Virus record (IMG/VR): IMGVR_UViG_3300032242_000723
Coordinates: 186,001-250,000 of that record
Reading direction: 5' to 3' (one strand)
DNA: 64,000 nucleotides
From: a virus
Position 1 is the first letter of the stretch; every line of letters starts with the position of its first letter. The notes under the pieces were generated by a model, which saw only the letters and a list, made by a program, of their open reading frames with translations, did no database searches and was not told the DNA's origin. A program made the translations under genes and the position numbers. Shown one piece after another: positions 48,851-56,940 of the stretch.

Positions 48851-49113
48851 AGTTTAAGTTACGAGAAAATACAAATCATGTAACCGATTTCGTGACCCAG
48901 GAACTAAAATTAAGATCCATATGGGAAAGAGGTTACGCATTTTGTGGAACGGCTTTGGGCAGGTACAAGGTTTACCAGCTAAGAAATGACGTTGCTGAAT
49001 GGGTGCATCAGCAAGATCCTACTAAGTGGACACGGTATGAAGTAGAGTACTCGCACGATGTTTACCACTTTAGCGATGAACTCATGATGCTACTAATATT
49101 AAGATGGTCATGA
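48847..49113 (+). CDS. small tandem-family protein 4
   Basis: 88 residues from the ATG overlapping the preceding TGA. It shares WERGYAF, AEWVHQQDPTKW and the ending FSDELMMLLILRWS with the family. The central Trp-Val-x-Gln-Gln-Asp matches proteins 1, 2 and 9. No transmembrane or signal segment. Function unknown. Confidence 0.7.
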   Translation: MKFKLRENTNHVTDFVTQELKLRSIWERGYAFCGTALGRYKVYQLRNDVAEWVHQQDPTKWTRYEVEYSHDVYHFSDELMMLLILRWS

Positions 49114-49361
49114 GTACAATAGCACAAAACAATAAGTTCATTCTTTTTCGCAAAAAGTTTCAGCGTCCCAAAGGCGGCAGCAAGAACATGTTTGTTGTCT
49201 CGCTATTGCTGCCTTATTATTATACCCAAGATGAACGATCAGAAGTACTAAACACTTTGGTATCCTTTAACGGACGAGAGTGGGGAAGTTTGTCTGCTGT
49301 ATTTCGCAAGAAAGTAGATGCTGAAAAGGCATGGATATTTATAACGTTGAAATGGGGATGA
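49110..49361 (+). CDS. small tandem-family protein 5
   Basis: 83 residues. It is basic at the N-terminus (FRKKFQRPKGGSKN), has a hydrophobic strand FVVSLLLPYYY and ends KVDAEKAWIFITLKWG, so the signature keeps Asp, Ala, Phe and Lys-Trp-Gly. It lacks the Trp-x-x-Gln-Gln middle. The start overlaps the preceding stop. Function unknown. Confidence 0.65.
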   Translation: MSTIAQNNKFILFRKKFQRPKGGSKNMFVVSLLLPYYYTQDERSEVLNTLVSFNGREWGSLSAVFRKKVDAEKAWIFITLKWG

Positions 49362-49603
49362 CTAAGAAATATTTCATTCCTATTAGCGATAGTGAAAAAC
49401 GGTTCCGTCCCGGAAACTTTCCTTCTGGTACCAAATTCTATCTTACGATTGAAAGTTGGAGAAACTTTGTCAAGGCATGTGAGTATGATGACAAAGTAAT
49501 CAAAGTTTGGTTAGAAACCGAATATAACGCTAAGCTAATAAATGATGTTATTGTCTTTGAGGATGAAAAAGATAAAATCATGTGGTTATTGAGGTGGGGA
49601 TGA
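49358..49603 (+). CDS. small tandem-family protein 6
   Basis: 81 residues from the ATG in GGGGATGA; an upstream in-frame ATG at 49331 lies deep in the previous gene and is less likely. It has KVWLETEYNAKL and ends FEDEKDKIMWLLRWG, one of the clearest copies of the signature. Function unknown. Confidence 0.7.
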   Translation: MTKKYFIPISDSEKRFRPGNFPSGTKFYLTIESWRNFVKACEYDDKVIKVWLETEYNAKLINDVIVFEDEKDKIMWLLRWG

Positions 49604-49830
49604 GTGTCACATATATAACTGATGAAGACATTACTGATAAGCTTTGGGACGAGTATGAGGCGGGCTGGCCAGTAATGCCGGGCTTTACAGAATGGTTGCG
49701 TGATGTTAGAATCCCATATGCTGTTACGATAAAGACTGTTCATTCCGGCGATATCAATGGCTTTACCTATGGATGTAGCATCAGATTCAAAGAGGAGAAA
49801 GACTTGACTTACTTTCTGTTGACGATATGA
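49600..49830 (+). CDS. small tandem-family protein 7
   Basis: 76 residues. It shares ITDKLWDEYEAGWP, EWLRDVRIPYA and FKEEKDLTYFLLTI with protein 8, its duplicate. The signature keeps Phe-x-Glu-Glu-Lys-Asp and Phe-Leu-Leu but has lost Arg-Trp-Gly. The start overlaps the previous stop; its own stop overlaps the next ATG. Function unknown. Confidence 0.7.
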   Translation: MSVTYITDEDITDKLWDEYEAGWPVMPGFTEWLRDVRIPYAVTIKTVHSGDINGFTYGCSIRFKEEKDLTYFLLTI

Positions 49831-50039
49831 GCATAATCTACACTGTAGATCCTGATCTTGTTACTCGTCTTTGGGAAGAATGGCTTTGGTTACCACAAAA
49901 GCTACACTTTGATAACTGGATGCGTGAAGTCAGGGTTCCATATGCCGATGATGTTAATATACATATAAGCTCCTTAATTGACTCTCAAATAATATTCAAA
50001 GAGGAGAAAGACTTGACATACTTTCTGCTGACGCTTTAA
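49827..50039 (+). CDS. small tandem-family protein 8
   Basis: 70 residues, paralogous to protein 7: VTRLWEEW, NWMREVRVPYADD, FKEEKDLTYFLLTL. The pair must be a recent duplication, since the DNA of the last 40 bases is nearly identical. It is followed by the only gap in the row (21 bases). Function unknown. Confidence 0.7.
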   Translation: MSIIYTVDPDLVTRLWEEWLWLPQKLHFDNWMREVRVPYADDVNIHISSLIDSQIIFKEEKDLTYFLLTL

Positions 50040-50040
50040 A

Positions 50041-50057
50041 TAATATGATATATATTA
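50041..50057 (+). promoter_or_regulatory. inverted repeat in the only gap of the small-gene row
   Basis: TAATAT (50041-50046) and ATATTA (50052-50057) are inverted around GATAT. TTTAAATA at 50035-50042 resembles a late promoter box with one mismatch. A weak internal promoter or mRNA structure is possible; the signal is weak in such AT-rich sequence. Confidence 0.25.
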
Positions 50058-50060
50058 TGT

Positions 50061-50300
50061 ATGAGATTAGTCTTTGATCCAGTACCTGATAATCCATTAG
50101 TACTACAGTATACACTATTACATCCTAATGGGGTCCGTAGTGTAACTGGACTTAGAGGTCCATATACTGATCACATAGAAAAATGGTGCAAAGAACAAAA
50201 TTGCGGGACCTTTCTTCAGTACGAGAATCCCGGATTCATGTACCATGTAAAATTTGAGAATACTGAAAAGTTAGCGTTCTTTCTACTGAGGTGGGGATGA
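50061..50300 (+). CDS. small tandem-family protein 9
   Basis: 79 residues with EKWCKEQNCGTF in the middle and FENTEKLAFFLLRWG at the end. The N-terminus starts MRLVFDPVPDNPLVLQYTLL. The ATG has no strong ribosome binding site and follows the 21-base gap. It ends in AGGTGGGGATGA, which starts protein 10. Function unknown. Confidence 0.65.
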   Translation: MRLVFDPVPDNPLVLQYTLLHPNGVRSVTGLRGPYTDHIEKWCKEQNCGTFLQYENPGFMYHVKFENTEKLAFFLLRWG

Positions 50301-50482
50301 GCGTAAAGCTTTACACTGTCTCAGGTGTCATAATGCTTGACTGGATAGAAAACGAGATCAGAGAAAAAGAGCCGGGCAACTATAGGGTAGTAGCAGTGCA
50401 GAAAGCTAATAAAGTATATGAATATTGGCTAGAGTTTGACGATCCTGCAGAAGAAACGTTTTGGAGATTGAAATACCAATGA
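50297..50482 (+). CDS. small tandem-family protein 10
   Basis: 61 residues, the shortest in the row. It ends YWLEFDDPAEETFWRLKYQ, a weakened form of the signature (Phe-Asp-Asp, Glu, Phe-x-x-Leu). IMLDWIENEIREKEPGN gives the central Trp. The stop overlaps the ATG of the next radical SAM gene, tying the small-protein row to the enzymes. Function unknown. Confidence 0.65.
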   Translation: MSVKLYTVSGVIMLDWIENEIREKEPGNYRVVAVQKANKVYEYWLEFDDPAEETFWRLKYQ

Positions 50483-51747
50483 ATATAGATAAAAATCATC
50501 TGTTAAACGAGAGTAAAGAATTCTGCATGATGCCATGGATACATATGCATACCACGCCATCTGGTGCTAGTGCTCCTTGCTGTATAGGCAGATCAATTGC
50601 AAGTACAGATGGCATGGGCAATGCAGCTAATCATAGTCTACTAGAACTTGTCAACTCAGAAAAAATGAATCAACTACGATTAGATATGTTGTCCGGAGTT
50701 CGCAACAATGAATGTAACAGTTGCCATGTTCAAGAAGAGCACGGGCAAAAATCTCACCGAATACATATGAATCAGCAACGCGATCATTTCTTTGACGAAG
50801 CAGTATTAAACACTAATGTAGACGGGTCACTAACTAACTTCAAGATGCGAGAGTTTGATATGCGTTTCTCTAACCTATGCAACTTTAAATGCCGAACCTG
50901 TACTCAAGAATATAGTTCAGCATGGGAACAAGAGAACAAAATACACGACAAACTGCATTATAGACGTATCACTAGAAACAATAACAAACAACTATTACAA
51001 GAAGTAATCGATCATATTCCCCATATGGAACATGCATACTTTGCAGGTGGTGAACCACTGATCATGGAAGAGCATTATATCTTATTAGAAGAGATGATAC
51101 GTCAACAACGCACTGACATTCAATTGAGATATAGCACTAACTTTAGTAACCTCAAGTTCAAGAATAAAGATTTGCTTGGTTTATGGAAACAGTTTGATAA
51201 GCATATATTAGTTTTTGCTAGTATTGATCACGTAGGTGAACGTGCAGAATATATACGAGCAGGTACAGATTGGGGAAAAGTAGAAGAAAATTACATACAT
51301 GCATCTGCTATTCCCAATATTACAATGAGCATCAATGCAGTATTAAGCGTATTTAATTACTTAACCTTTGACAAGTTCTATCAACACTTAATTGACAAAA
51401 AAATGTATCTACCTACCGGATTTATCAATACTGTATACTTCATGCAGGATCCTTCATATCTAACATGTCACTTACTTCCTACGGATGATTTACGAAATAA
51501 AGGTAAAGAAAGTATGAGATTCACAGTTGACCTTATGAAGAGTAATGGATTTGATAATAGACATACCGATCCTTTAGAGTTATCACATGCTTGGCTAGAC
51601 TCAAGTAACACATGGAACAATAGGTATGATCATGAAATTACTATAGGTGAGAAGTTTAAGCAAGAGATATTACGATTAGATAAGATTAGGGGTCAGGACT
51701 TCACTAAAGTATTCCCTGAATTAGCAGTATTATTGGATACTAAATGA
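50479..51747 (+). CDS. N-terminal twitch-type radical SAM protein, copy 1
   Basis: 422 residues. The N-terminus MNIDKNHLLNESKEFCMMPW and PCC (Cys34, Cys35), then CNSCH near 75, form the twitch-like region that usually holds an auxiliary cluster. The core motif is CNFKCRTC (Cys134, Cys138, Cys141) after FDMRFSNL, and YFAGGEPLIMEEHY is the GGE motif. The ATG overlaps the previous stop, so the 18-base upstream extension in frame is ignored. It is a tandem duplicate of the next gene. It should use SAM to act on a peptide or small molecule; the substrate is unknown. Confidence 0.83.
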   Translation: MNIDKNHLLNESKEFCMMPWIHMHTTPSGASAPCCIGRSIASTDGMGNAANHSLLELVNSEKMNQLRLDMLSGVRNNECNSCHVQEEHGQKSHRIHMNQQRDHFFDEAVLNTNVDGSLTNFKMREFDMRFSNLCNFKCRTCTQEYSSAWEQENKIHDKLHYRRITRNNNKQLLQEVIDHIPHMEHAYFAGGEPLIMEEHYILLEEMIRQQRTDIQLRYSTNFSNLKFKNKDLLGLWKQFDKHILVFASIDHVGERAEYIRAGTDWGKVEENYIHASAIPNITMSINAVLSVFNYLTFDKFYQHLIDKKMYLPTGFINTVYFMQDPSYLTCHLLPTDDLRNKGKESMRFTVDLMKSNGFDNRHTDPLELSHAWLDSSNTWNNRYDHEITIGEKFKQEILRLDKIRGQDFTKVFPELAVLLDTK

Positions 51748-52976
51748 ATATAGATAAGAATCATCTATTGAACGAGAGCAAAGAGTTCTGCATGTTTCCT
51801 TGGCTACACTTAAATGTAACGCCAAAAGGTGATATCTATCCATGTTGTTCTAATGACTATTCTGATCCTTTTGGTAATACCAAAGAAACATCACTTAAAG
51901 AAGCATTTAACAATAAGAGAATGAAGCAACTTCGTCTTGACATGTTAAGTGGTAAAAAGAGTAAAATTTGCGACTTCTGTTATAAGCATGAAGACTCTGG
52001 TCCGCATAGCTTTCGTACCTATAGTAAAGAGATGTTTGCCCATCGTTTTGATGAGACCGTACCGACTACTCTTGAAGACGGTACAGTGCCCGACTTCAAC
52101 ATGCACTACTTTGATATACGCTTTTCTAATATCTGCAACTTTAAATGCCGCACATGTGGCTCAGAGTTTTCTAGTAAGTGGGGAGAAGAAATGCGTAAGC
52201 ACCACGACCCAAAGCATCCTGTAGTTATTCATGCTGACATTAAAGGCAATCTATTACAAGAAGTACTCGATCAAGTAGATAACATCGATCTTGCATACTT
52301 TGCGGGTGGCGAACCATTGATCACTGATGAGCATTATGTTATGCTGGAAGAGATGATCAGAAAAGGCCGCACGGATATCACACTTAGATATAATACAAAT
52401 GCGAGCAATATCAAGTATAAGAAGCATGATATCCTAGAGTTATGGAAACATTTCAAGAAGGTAGAATTATCCTGCTCAATAGATCATTATGGTGAACGTG
52501 CTGAGTGGCTACGTAAAGGAACTGACTGGGGAAAGATAGAAGAAAATCTATTATTATTCCGTGAGCTAGAACAAGTTTCATTTCAGATGAATACTGTCTT
52601 CTCTATCTTTAACTACAGTACTATCGGTGAGTTCTATCAATATCTAAAAGACAAGAATATTGTTCGTAAAGATGATTGGTATCACAGTCTTTATCTCGCG
52701 GTTAATCCTGAATACTATTGCGCCAAATCATTGCCGAAAGAACTTAAGATAGAAGCAAAGATCAAAGCGTTAGCATGGGCAGAATCTAATGCAAATGATA
52801 GTACATGTTTACCAAGACTTATTACTGATGCAGTGAACTTCGCAAATGAATCAGATGATTGGGCTAAGATAAAAAAAGACATGCTACAGCACACTAACTC
52901 TATTGATCGTATCAGAGATGAAAACTTTTGGTCCGTGTTTCCCGAGTTAAATAAATTAAGAGATTTGGAGGAATAA
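51744..52976 (+). CDS. N-terminal twitch-type radical SAM protein, copy 2
   Basis: 410 residues. The first 16 residues are identical to copy 1 (MNIDKNHLLNESKEFC), followed by FPWLHLNVTPKGDIYPCC and CDFCYKHE. The core motif is CNFKCRTC (Cys131, Cys135, Cys138), with YFAGGEPLITDEHY. Similarity runs the whole length, so the two genes arose by duplication and then diverged, perhaps to handle different substrates. The start overlaps the stop of copy 1 (ATGA). GGAGG at the very end is the ribosome binding site of the next small gene. Confidence 0.83.
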   Translation: MNIDKNHLLNESKEFCMFPWLHLNVTPKGDIYPCCSNDYSDPFGNTKETSLKEAFNNKRMKQLRLDMLSGKKSKICDFCYKHEDSGPHSFRTYSKEMFAHRFDETVPTTLEDGTVPDFNMHYFDIRFSNICNFKCRTCGSEFSSKWGEEMRKHHDPKHPVVIHADIKGNLLQEVLDQVDNIDLAYFAGGEPLITDEHYVMLEEMIRKGRTDITLRYNTNASNIKYKKHDILELWKHFKKVELSCSIDHYGERAEWLRKGTDWGKIEENLLLFRELEQVSFQMNTVFSIFNYSTIGEFYQYLKDKNIVRKDDWYHSLYLAVNPEYYCAKSLPKELKIEAKIKALAWAESNANDSTCLPRLITDAVNFANESDDWAKIKKDMLQHTNSIDRIRDENFWSVFPELNKLRDLEE

Positions 52977-52977
52977 A

Positions 52978-53262
52978 ATGGCAGTAGTTGATAACACTAA
53001 TAGTGAAAATCTAGACTATGTTGACTATAACATGGGCAACAAGGTTAAGAACATTATGGAAAAGTATGTAGGAAATATGCTTACAGAAGAAACAGCAGAT
53101 CAAGTAATGACAGACCTCATTGAGGAGTTCGGAAATGATATCGAAGCCCAGGTAGTTATTGACGATGAGATCAATGATATCGAAGTTATCATCCGCGATT
53201 CAAACGGTGTGTTGATGAAGTGTTCATCGCTTAAACTGTTTGCAGAAAAACTGAGCGTATGA
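52978..53262 (+). CDS. small acidic protein between radical SAM genes
   Basis: 94 residues, acidic (DLIEEFGNDIEAQVVIDDEI), with a helical first half and a beta-rich second half (DIEVIIRDSNGVLMKCSSLK). It starts two bases after the preceding stop, behind GGAGG, the best ribosome binding site in this stretch, so it may be made in quantity. It has no family I recognise. As the first of three small genes between enzymes it could be a substrate, chaperone or carrier; this is only an idea from position. Confidence 0.6.
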   Translation: MAVVDNTNSENLDYVDYNMGNKVKNIMEKYVGNMLTEETADQVMTDLIEEFGNDIEAQVVIDDEINDIEVIIRDSNGVLMKCSSLKLFAEKLSV

Positions 53263-53429
53263 CGGAAGTAACGGATCCCGTTCAACGGTTGATCGACTCT
53301 AACGAACGATTGCTTATCGAGTTAAAGAAACGTTATAAGGGCAATACTGCCGAAGACGTTAAAAAGATTTTGCAACATGAAATCGATGAGATGACCGACA
53401 AGATTAAAAGATTAAAGGCAAAACTATGA
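53259..53429 (+). CDS. small helical protein, 56 residues
   Basis: ATG overlaps the previous stop (ATGA). The product MTEVTDPVQRLIDSNERLLI continues as a charged helix (ELKKRYKGN, then KKILQHEIDEMTDKIKRLKA) and ends KL, typical of a coiled coil. Its stop overlaps the next ATG. No family recognised; a structural partner is likely. Confidence 0.6.
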   Translation: MTEVTDPVQRLIDSNERLLIELKKRYKGNTAEDVKKILQHEIDEMTDKIKRLKAKL

Positions 53430-53593
53430 AGATTGAATTTGATAGACAGTTTATTAGAGATATGATTAGCACATTAGGTGTTAACCACGCTATTTCAGAA
53501 ATGACGTTATCATTTCAGGCATTGCTTGATACTGTAATTGAAGAAATCGAAAAAGAAGTCCAAGAAGAGATCAAGGCAAGACGTGACCGATAA
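53426..53593 (+). CDS. small helical protein, 55 residues
   Basis: Starts on the ATGA of the previous gene. The product begins MKIEFDRQFIRDMISTLGVN and is helical to the end (VIEEIEKEVQEEIKARRDR). The next radical SAM gene starts inside its last codons at GTG 53583. With the 53259 gene it may form a small heteromeric coil. No family recognised. Confidence 0.6.
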   Translation: MKIEFDRQFIRDMISTLGVNHAISEMTLSFQALLDTVIEEIEKEVQEEIKARRDR

Positions 53594-54857
53594 AGCAACG
53601 ATTACTGCTCTAGTAGAAAGCGGTAAGCACTTCTGTGTATTACCCTGGGTACACTTCCATGCCTGGCCAGATTCAAGAGTCATGCCTTGCTGCGTTGCAG
53701 ACAGTGACAAGCCAGTATCGTATCTTAAGCCTGAAGAGTCTATCATCGAAATGATGAATAGTGACGACTACAAGAAAATGCGTACTGAGATGCTCAAGGA
53801 TGAGCCGGTTGAAGCATGTAAGCGTTGTTATGATCTTGAAATATTAGGAAATTGGACGATGCGGCAATCTCACAATGCACGTCGTGGACTAGAATATGTA
53901 GATTATATAGCAGATGTAACACAAGAAGACGGTGCTCTTTCTGAGTTCGAAATGAAATATATGGACATTCGTTTCAGTAATCTATGCAACATGAAGTGTC
54001 GGTCATGCGGTCCAAGCTGTTCAAGTCAAATGGCACAAGAATATTCTGACAAGCATGGTAAAGAAAAGTTCGAGAAGTACTTTCCTAATCAAAAGATCAT
54101 TGTTAACAACAATGAAGATCAGCAGTTTATGCTCAAGCTTAAGCCATACTTAGCAGACGTTACAGAAGTATACTTTGCAGGCGGCGAGATTGTTATTACC
54201 GCAGAACACTATGAGTGTCTTGACTACTGGATCGAGAATGGTTTAACTGATCAGATCGAACTAAACTATACAACAAACTTCTCAACTCTAAGATATAAGA
54301 AGAATAAAGATTTGATTGAATACTGGAAGAAGTTTCCGAACATTCAAATTTGGGCGTCATTAGATGCACACGGTGATCTAGCTGAGTGTATGCGTAAAGG
54401 TACTGACTGGCCTAAGATAGTAGCGAACATGCGAGAACTTAAAGAAAAGCTTCCGCATGTAAAGTTTCAGATCACGCCTACTATCTCTATTTGGAATATC
54501 TTTCACTTTGCTGATTTCTTTGACTATATGATTGAGAACGGGTTTATTGACACCACTACTAGTCCTAGATTCAATCTTGCAACATCGCCCTGGTATGCTA
54601 ATATCATGATTCTTCCAAATAATGTAAAGCGTGATCTCATCGCGTTATATAGAAAATATCAAATAAAGTACAAAAAGAATGCTGAATTGTGTAATGGATT
54701 TAAAGTCATCGCAAAAAATTTAGATTCTGGCGAAGAGAACAAAGGTGGAATACTAGAGTTCAAAGCATACAATGATGAACTAGATACCTTTCGTAACGAG
54801 AAGTTTGAAGACATCGTGCCAGAGATCAAGGAAGTATACAAGTGGGCCATGAGCTAG
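53583..54857 (+). CDS. N-terminal twitch-type radical SAM protein, copy 3
   Basis: 424 residues from GTG 53583, chosen because AAGG lies 8 bases upstream and the alternative TTG at 53538 would add a Lys-rich leader that is only the other frame of the preceding gene. It has FCVLPWVHFHAWPDSRVMPC, then CKRCYDLE, and the core CNMKCRSC (Cys135, Cys139, Cys142) after MDIRFSNL. The GGE block reads FAGGEIVITAEHY instead of FAGGEPLI, so the Pro is changed. It is more distant from copies 1 and 2. Substrate unknown. Confidence 0.8.
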   Translation: MTDKATITALVESGKHFCVLPWVHFHAWPDSRVMPCCVADSDKPVSYLKPEESIIEMMNSDDYKKMRTEMLKDEPVEACKRCYDLEILGNWTMRQSHNARRGLEYVDYIADVTQEDGALSEFEMKYMDIRFSNLCNMKCRSCGPSCSSQMAQEYSDKHGKEKFEKYFPNQKIIVNNNEDQQFMLKLKPYLADVTEVYFAGGEIVITAEHYECLDYWIENGLTDQIELNYTTNFSTLRYKKNKDLIEYWKKFPNIQIWASLDAHGDLAECMRKGTDWPKIVANMRELKEKLPHVKFQITPTISIWNIFHFADFFDYMIENGFIDTTTSPRFNLATSPWYANIMILPNNVKRDLIALYRKYQIKYKKNAELCNGFKVIAKNLDSGEENKGGILEFKAYNDELDTFRNEKFEDIVPEIKEVYKWAMS

Positions 54858-55825
54858 TAGCGATTGAGACGCCGGAACCTTATCTTGCTATAACCTGGCA
54901 GGTGAACAACTATTGCAACTATAGCTGTAGCTATTGTAATCCAGGCAACTGGGCCGGTGCCAATCCTAATAACGGCAATCTTGATCTTTATATTCAAAAT
55001 CTCTCTGCAATCGTAGAGAAGTATAAACAAGTAGGCTATAAGCATTTCAAGTTCTTCTTTAGTGGCGGCGAACCCACAGCCTGGAGAAACTTTATTCCTA
55101 TCTGTGAATGGATATATAAAGAACTTCCACAAGCAACACTAGCAGTCAACACAAATCTAAGCAGACCTAAAGCATGGTGGGAGAAACATCATTATCTATT
55201 TGATGATATCGTTGCAAGCTTCCACGTAGAGTATGCAAACAAAGATCGCTATAAAGAGAATAGTATCTATCTATGTGATAAGGTCAACTATCTGTCATCT
55301 AAGATGCTACTACATGATGATCGATTCTGGGAGGTTGTAGAGTATGCTGAAGAGTTAAAGACAGTAATGCCAAACTATTTCATAGAGTGGACGCCACTGT
55401 ATGATGAGTTGTCTAATGATGCTAAGCCTTGGGAATACAATGACGACAAGAAAACAGAGTTTCTATCTACTCATAACATAGAATCAGTGCAGACATTACC
55501 GAAGCCAAACAAACGTACAGAAAACACCGTTAGCTATAATAGATATGATACCTGCACAGACAAGTATAGTATTCCTACTAACTCTAACGAGATCATTGTA
55601 GAGCGACAGAACTTCTTTACTGGATGGAAATGTCAAGTAGGTGACTGTATATTCATCAGTCCAGTAGGAAATATTACTCTTGCTAGCTGCGGTGCAACAA
55701 AGGATATGGGACACATACTAAATGACATCAGTAAAGTAGGTCCACTAGAGATTACATGTCCTAAACAACATTGTTATTGCGGTACGGATATCATTATTCC
55801 CAAATACAAGGTAGAGCAATCATGA
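54842..55825 (+). CDS. radical SAM protein with C-terminal Cys-rich (SPASM-like) tail
   Basis: 327 residues from GTG 54842, overlapping the previous stop. The core is near the start: CNYSCSYC (Cys25, Cys29, Cys32) and FFSGGEPTAW. The C-terminus has WKCQVGDCIFISPVGNITLA, SCG and CPKQHCYCGTDI, about seven Cys that can hold auxiliary clusters, like SPASM or twitch tails. The arrangement is the reverse of the other four (core first, Cys-rich tail last). It resembles enzymes that modify peptides or activate others, but the target is unknown. Confidence 0.78.
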   Translation: MGHELVAIETPEPYLAITWQVNNYCNYSCSYCNPGNWAGANPNNGNLDLYIQNLSAIVEKYKQVGYKHFKFFFSGGEPTAWRNFIPICEWIYKELPQATLAVNTNLSRPKAWWEKHHYLFDDIVASFHVEYANKDRYKENSIYLCDKVNYLSSKMLLHDDRFWEVVEYAEELKTVMPNYFIEWTPLYDELSNDAKPWEYNDDKKTEFLSTHNIESVQTLPKPNKRTENTVSYNRYDTCTDKYSIPTNSNEIIVERQNFFTGWKCQVGDCIFISPVGNITLASCGATKDMGHILNDISKVGPLEITCPKQHCYCGTDIIIPKYKVEQS

Positions 55826-56940
55826 TAGAAGAAAATTACTTCTTAGGATTTAATGGAAAAATTACCAAACGAAATTCAGTAGTAGAACATATAACAAAAC
55901 ATTTGCGAGAGAAAAAATATGTGTTTATTGAATTTTTTGCGGACTATTCTCTTGCAGACGTTCATCAATGCTTAACAGACACTCAGTTACAGCAGATTCG
56001 TGACGGCGACGCTATTCTTGTATTGTCTAATACGCACGAGGCCTTTCATAACATAGTTGAACCTATCTATGTTGAAGTAGTAATCAAACTACGTATTCCG
56101 CCTAACAATGTTATATTAATGAGTGAATCCGCAATTATTGATCAGGAAGTAAACCGAATTGCTGCTAAGCTAGGTCTACCTAGAATACAATGCGAATGGT
56201 TTAGAGTATTTGAATATAATCTACAAATATATAATGTGACAACTACATCTCCAACATTAGTAAATAAAACTTACGAAAAGAAGTTTCTTAACTTAAATAG
56301 ACGCTGGAGATTACATAGACCTGTGTTTGTTAGTTTACTTAAAGTGCATGGGCTGTTAGATTCAGGTTATGTGAGTTTTGCAGACGCAGACGACGGGAAA
56401 AATTGGGATAATCTATGGAATGAAGTTGAGAAAGTTGAACCCTCATTAGCTAAACATAAAGACGAGATTGTTAATATGCCATGGCTATATCTAGATACCG
56501 AAGACTTAACGGTTAATCGAGTTGTTTTAACCCCCTCTACTTACGACTATTATGCAAATACTTATTTCAGCATAGTAAGCGAAACTAACTTTTACTTGCT
56601 TAAAGATCATCCTTATCTAGAGTGCTCTCCTGGCATATTTGCAAGCGAGAAGACCTTTAAGCCTATTAAGATGAAGCATCCTTTTATCTTATTGAATCGT
56701 CCACACTCATTAGATATGTTACGAAAGATAGGCTATCAAACGTTCGACGGTATCATCGATGAATCATACGACAAAGAAGAAGATGATCAAAAACGTATGA
56801 TGATGGTACTAGAAGAGACCAAACGATTATCATCATTGAATACAGATGAGCTAACCGATTTCCTTAATAAGGCTAGGGTTATATGCGAGCATAATTATCA
56901 AACACTAAATACCAAAACAGAATGGATAACACGACTATGA
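55822..56940 (+). CDS. glycosyltransferase-like protein (EKTFKPI type), copy 1
   Basis: 372 residues from the ATG that overlaps the radical SAM stop. The C-terminal half has TYFSIVSETNFYL, FASEKTFKPIKMKHPFILLN and DIGYQTFDG-like KIGYQTFDGIIDESYD, a pattern I know from viral proteins with a GT-B-like, fucosyltransferase-related C-terminus, where the Glu-Lys-x-x-Lys-Pro block holds the donor sugar. The N-terminal half is divergent. It is followed by an SGNH-like gene, and this pair is repeated downstream. The sugar and acceptor are unknown. Confidence 0.55.
   Translation: MIEENYFLGFNGKITKRNSVVEHITKHLREKKYVFIEFFADYSLADVHQCLTDTQLQQIRDGDAILVLSNTHEAFHNIVEPIYVEVVIKLRIPPNNVILMSESAIIDQEVNRIAAKLGLPRIQCEWFRVFEYNLQIYNVTTTSPTLVNKTYEKKFLNLNRRWRLHRPVFVSLLKVHGLLDSGYVSFADADDGKNWDNLWNEVEKVEPSLAKHKDEIVNMPWLYLDTEDLTVNRVVLTPSTYDYYANTYFSIVSETNFYLLKDHPYLECSPGIFASEKTFKPIKMKHPFILLNRPHSLDMLRKIGYQTFDGIIDESYDKEEDDQKRMMMVLEETKRLSSLNTDELTDFLNKARVICEHNYQTLNTKTEWITRL

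Noticed and set aside
49331-49361. Upstream in-frame ATG for small protein 6
   Set aside because: It lies deep in the preceding gene, with no ribosome binding site, while the ATG in GGGGATGA is in the same place as the starts of its neighbours.
48094-50482. Small tandem genes as classical RiPP precursors
   Set aside because: RiPP precursors usually have a conserved leader and a variable C-terminal core. Here the C-terminus is conserved and the N-terminus varies, and there is no Cys- or Gly-rich core. The radical SAM link remains open, but this label is not supported.
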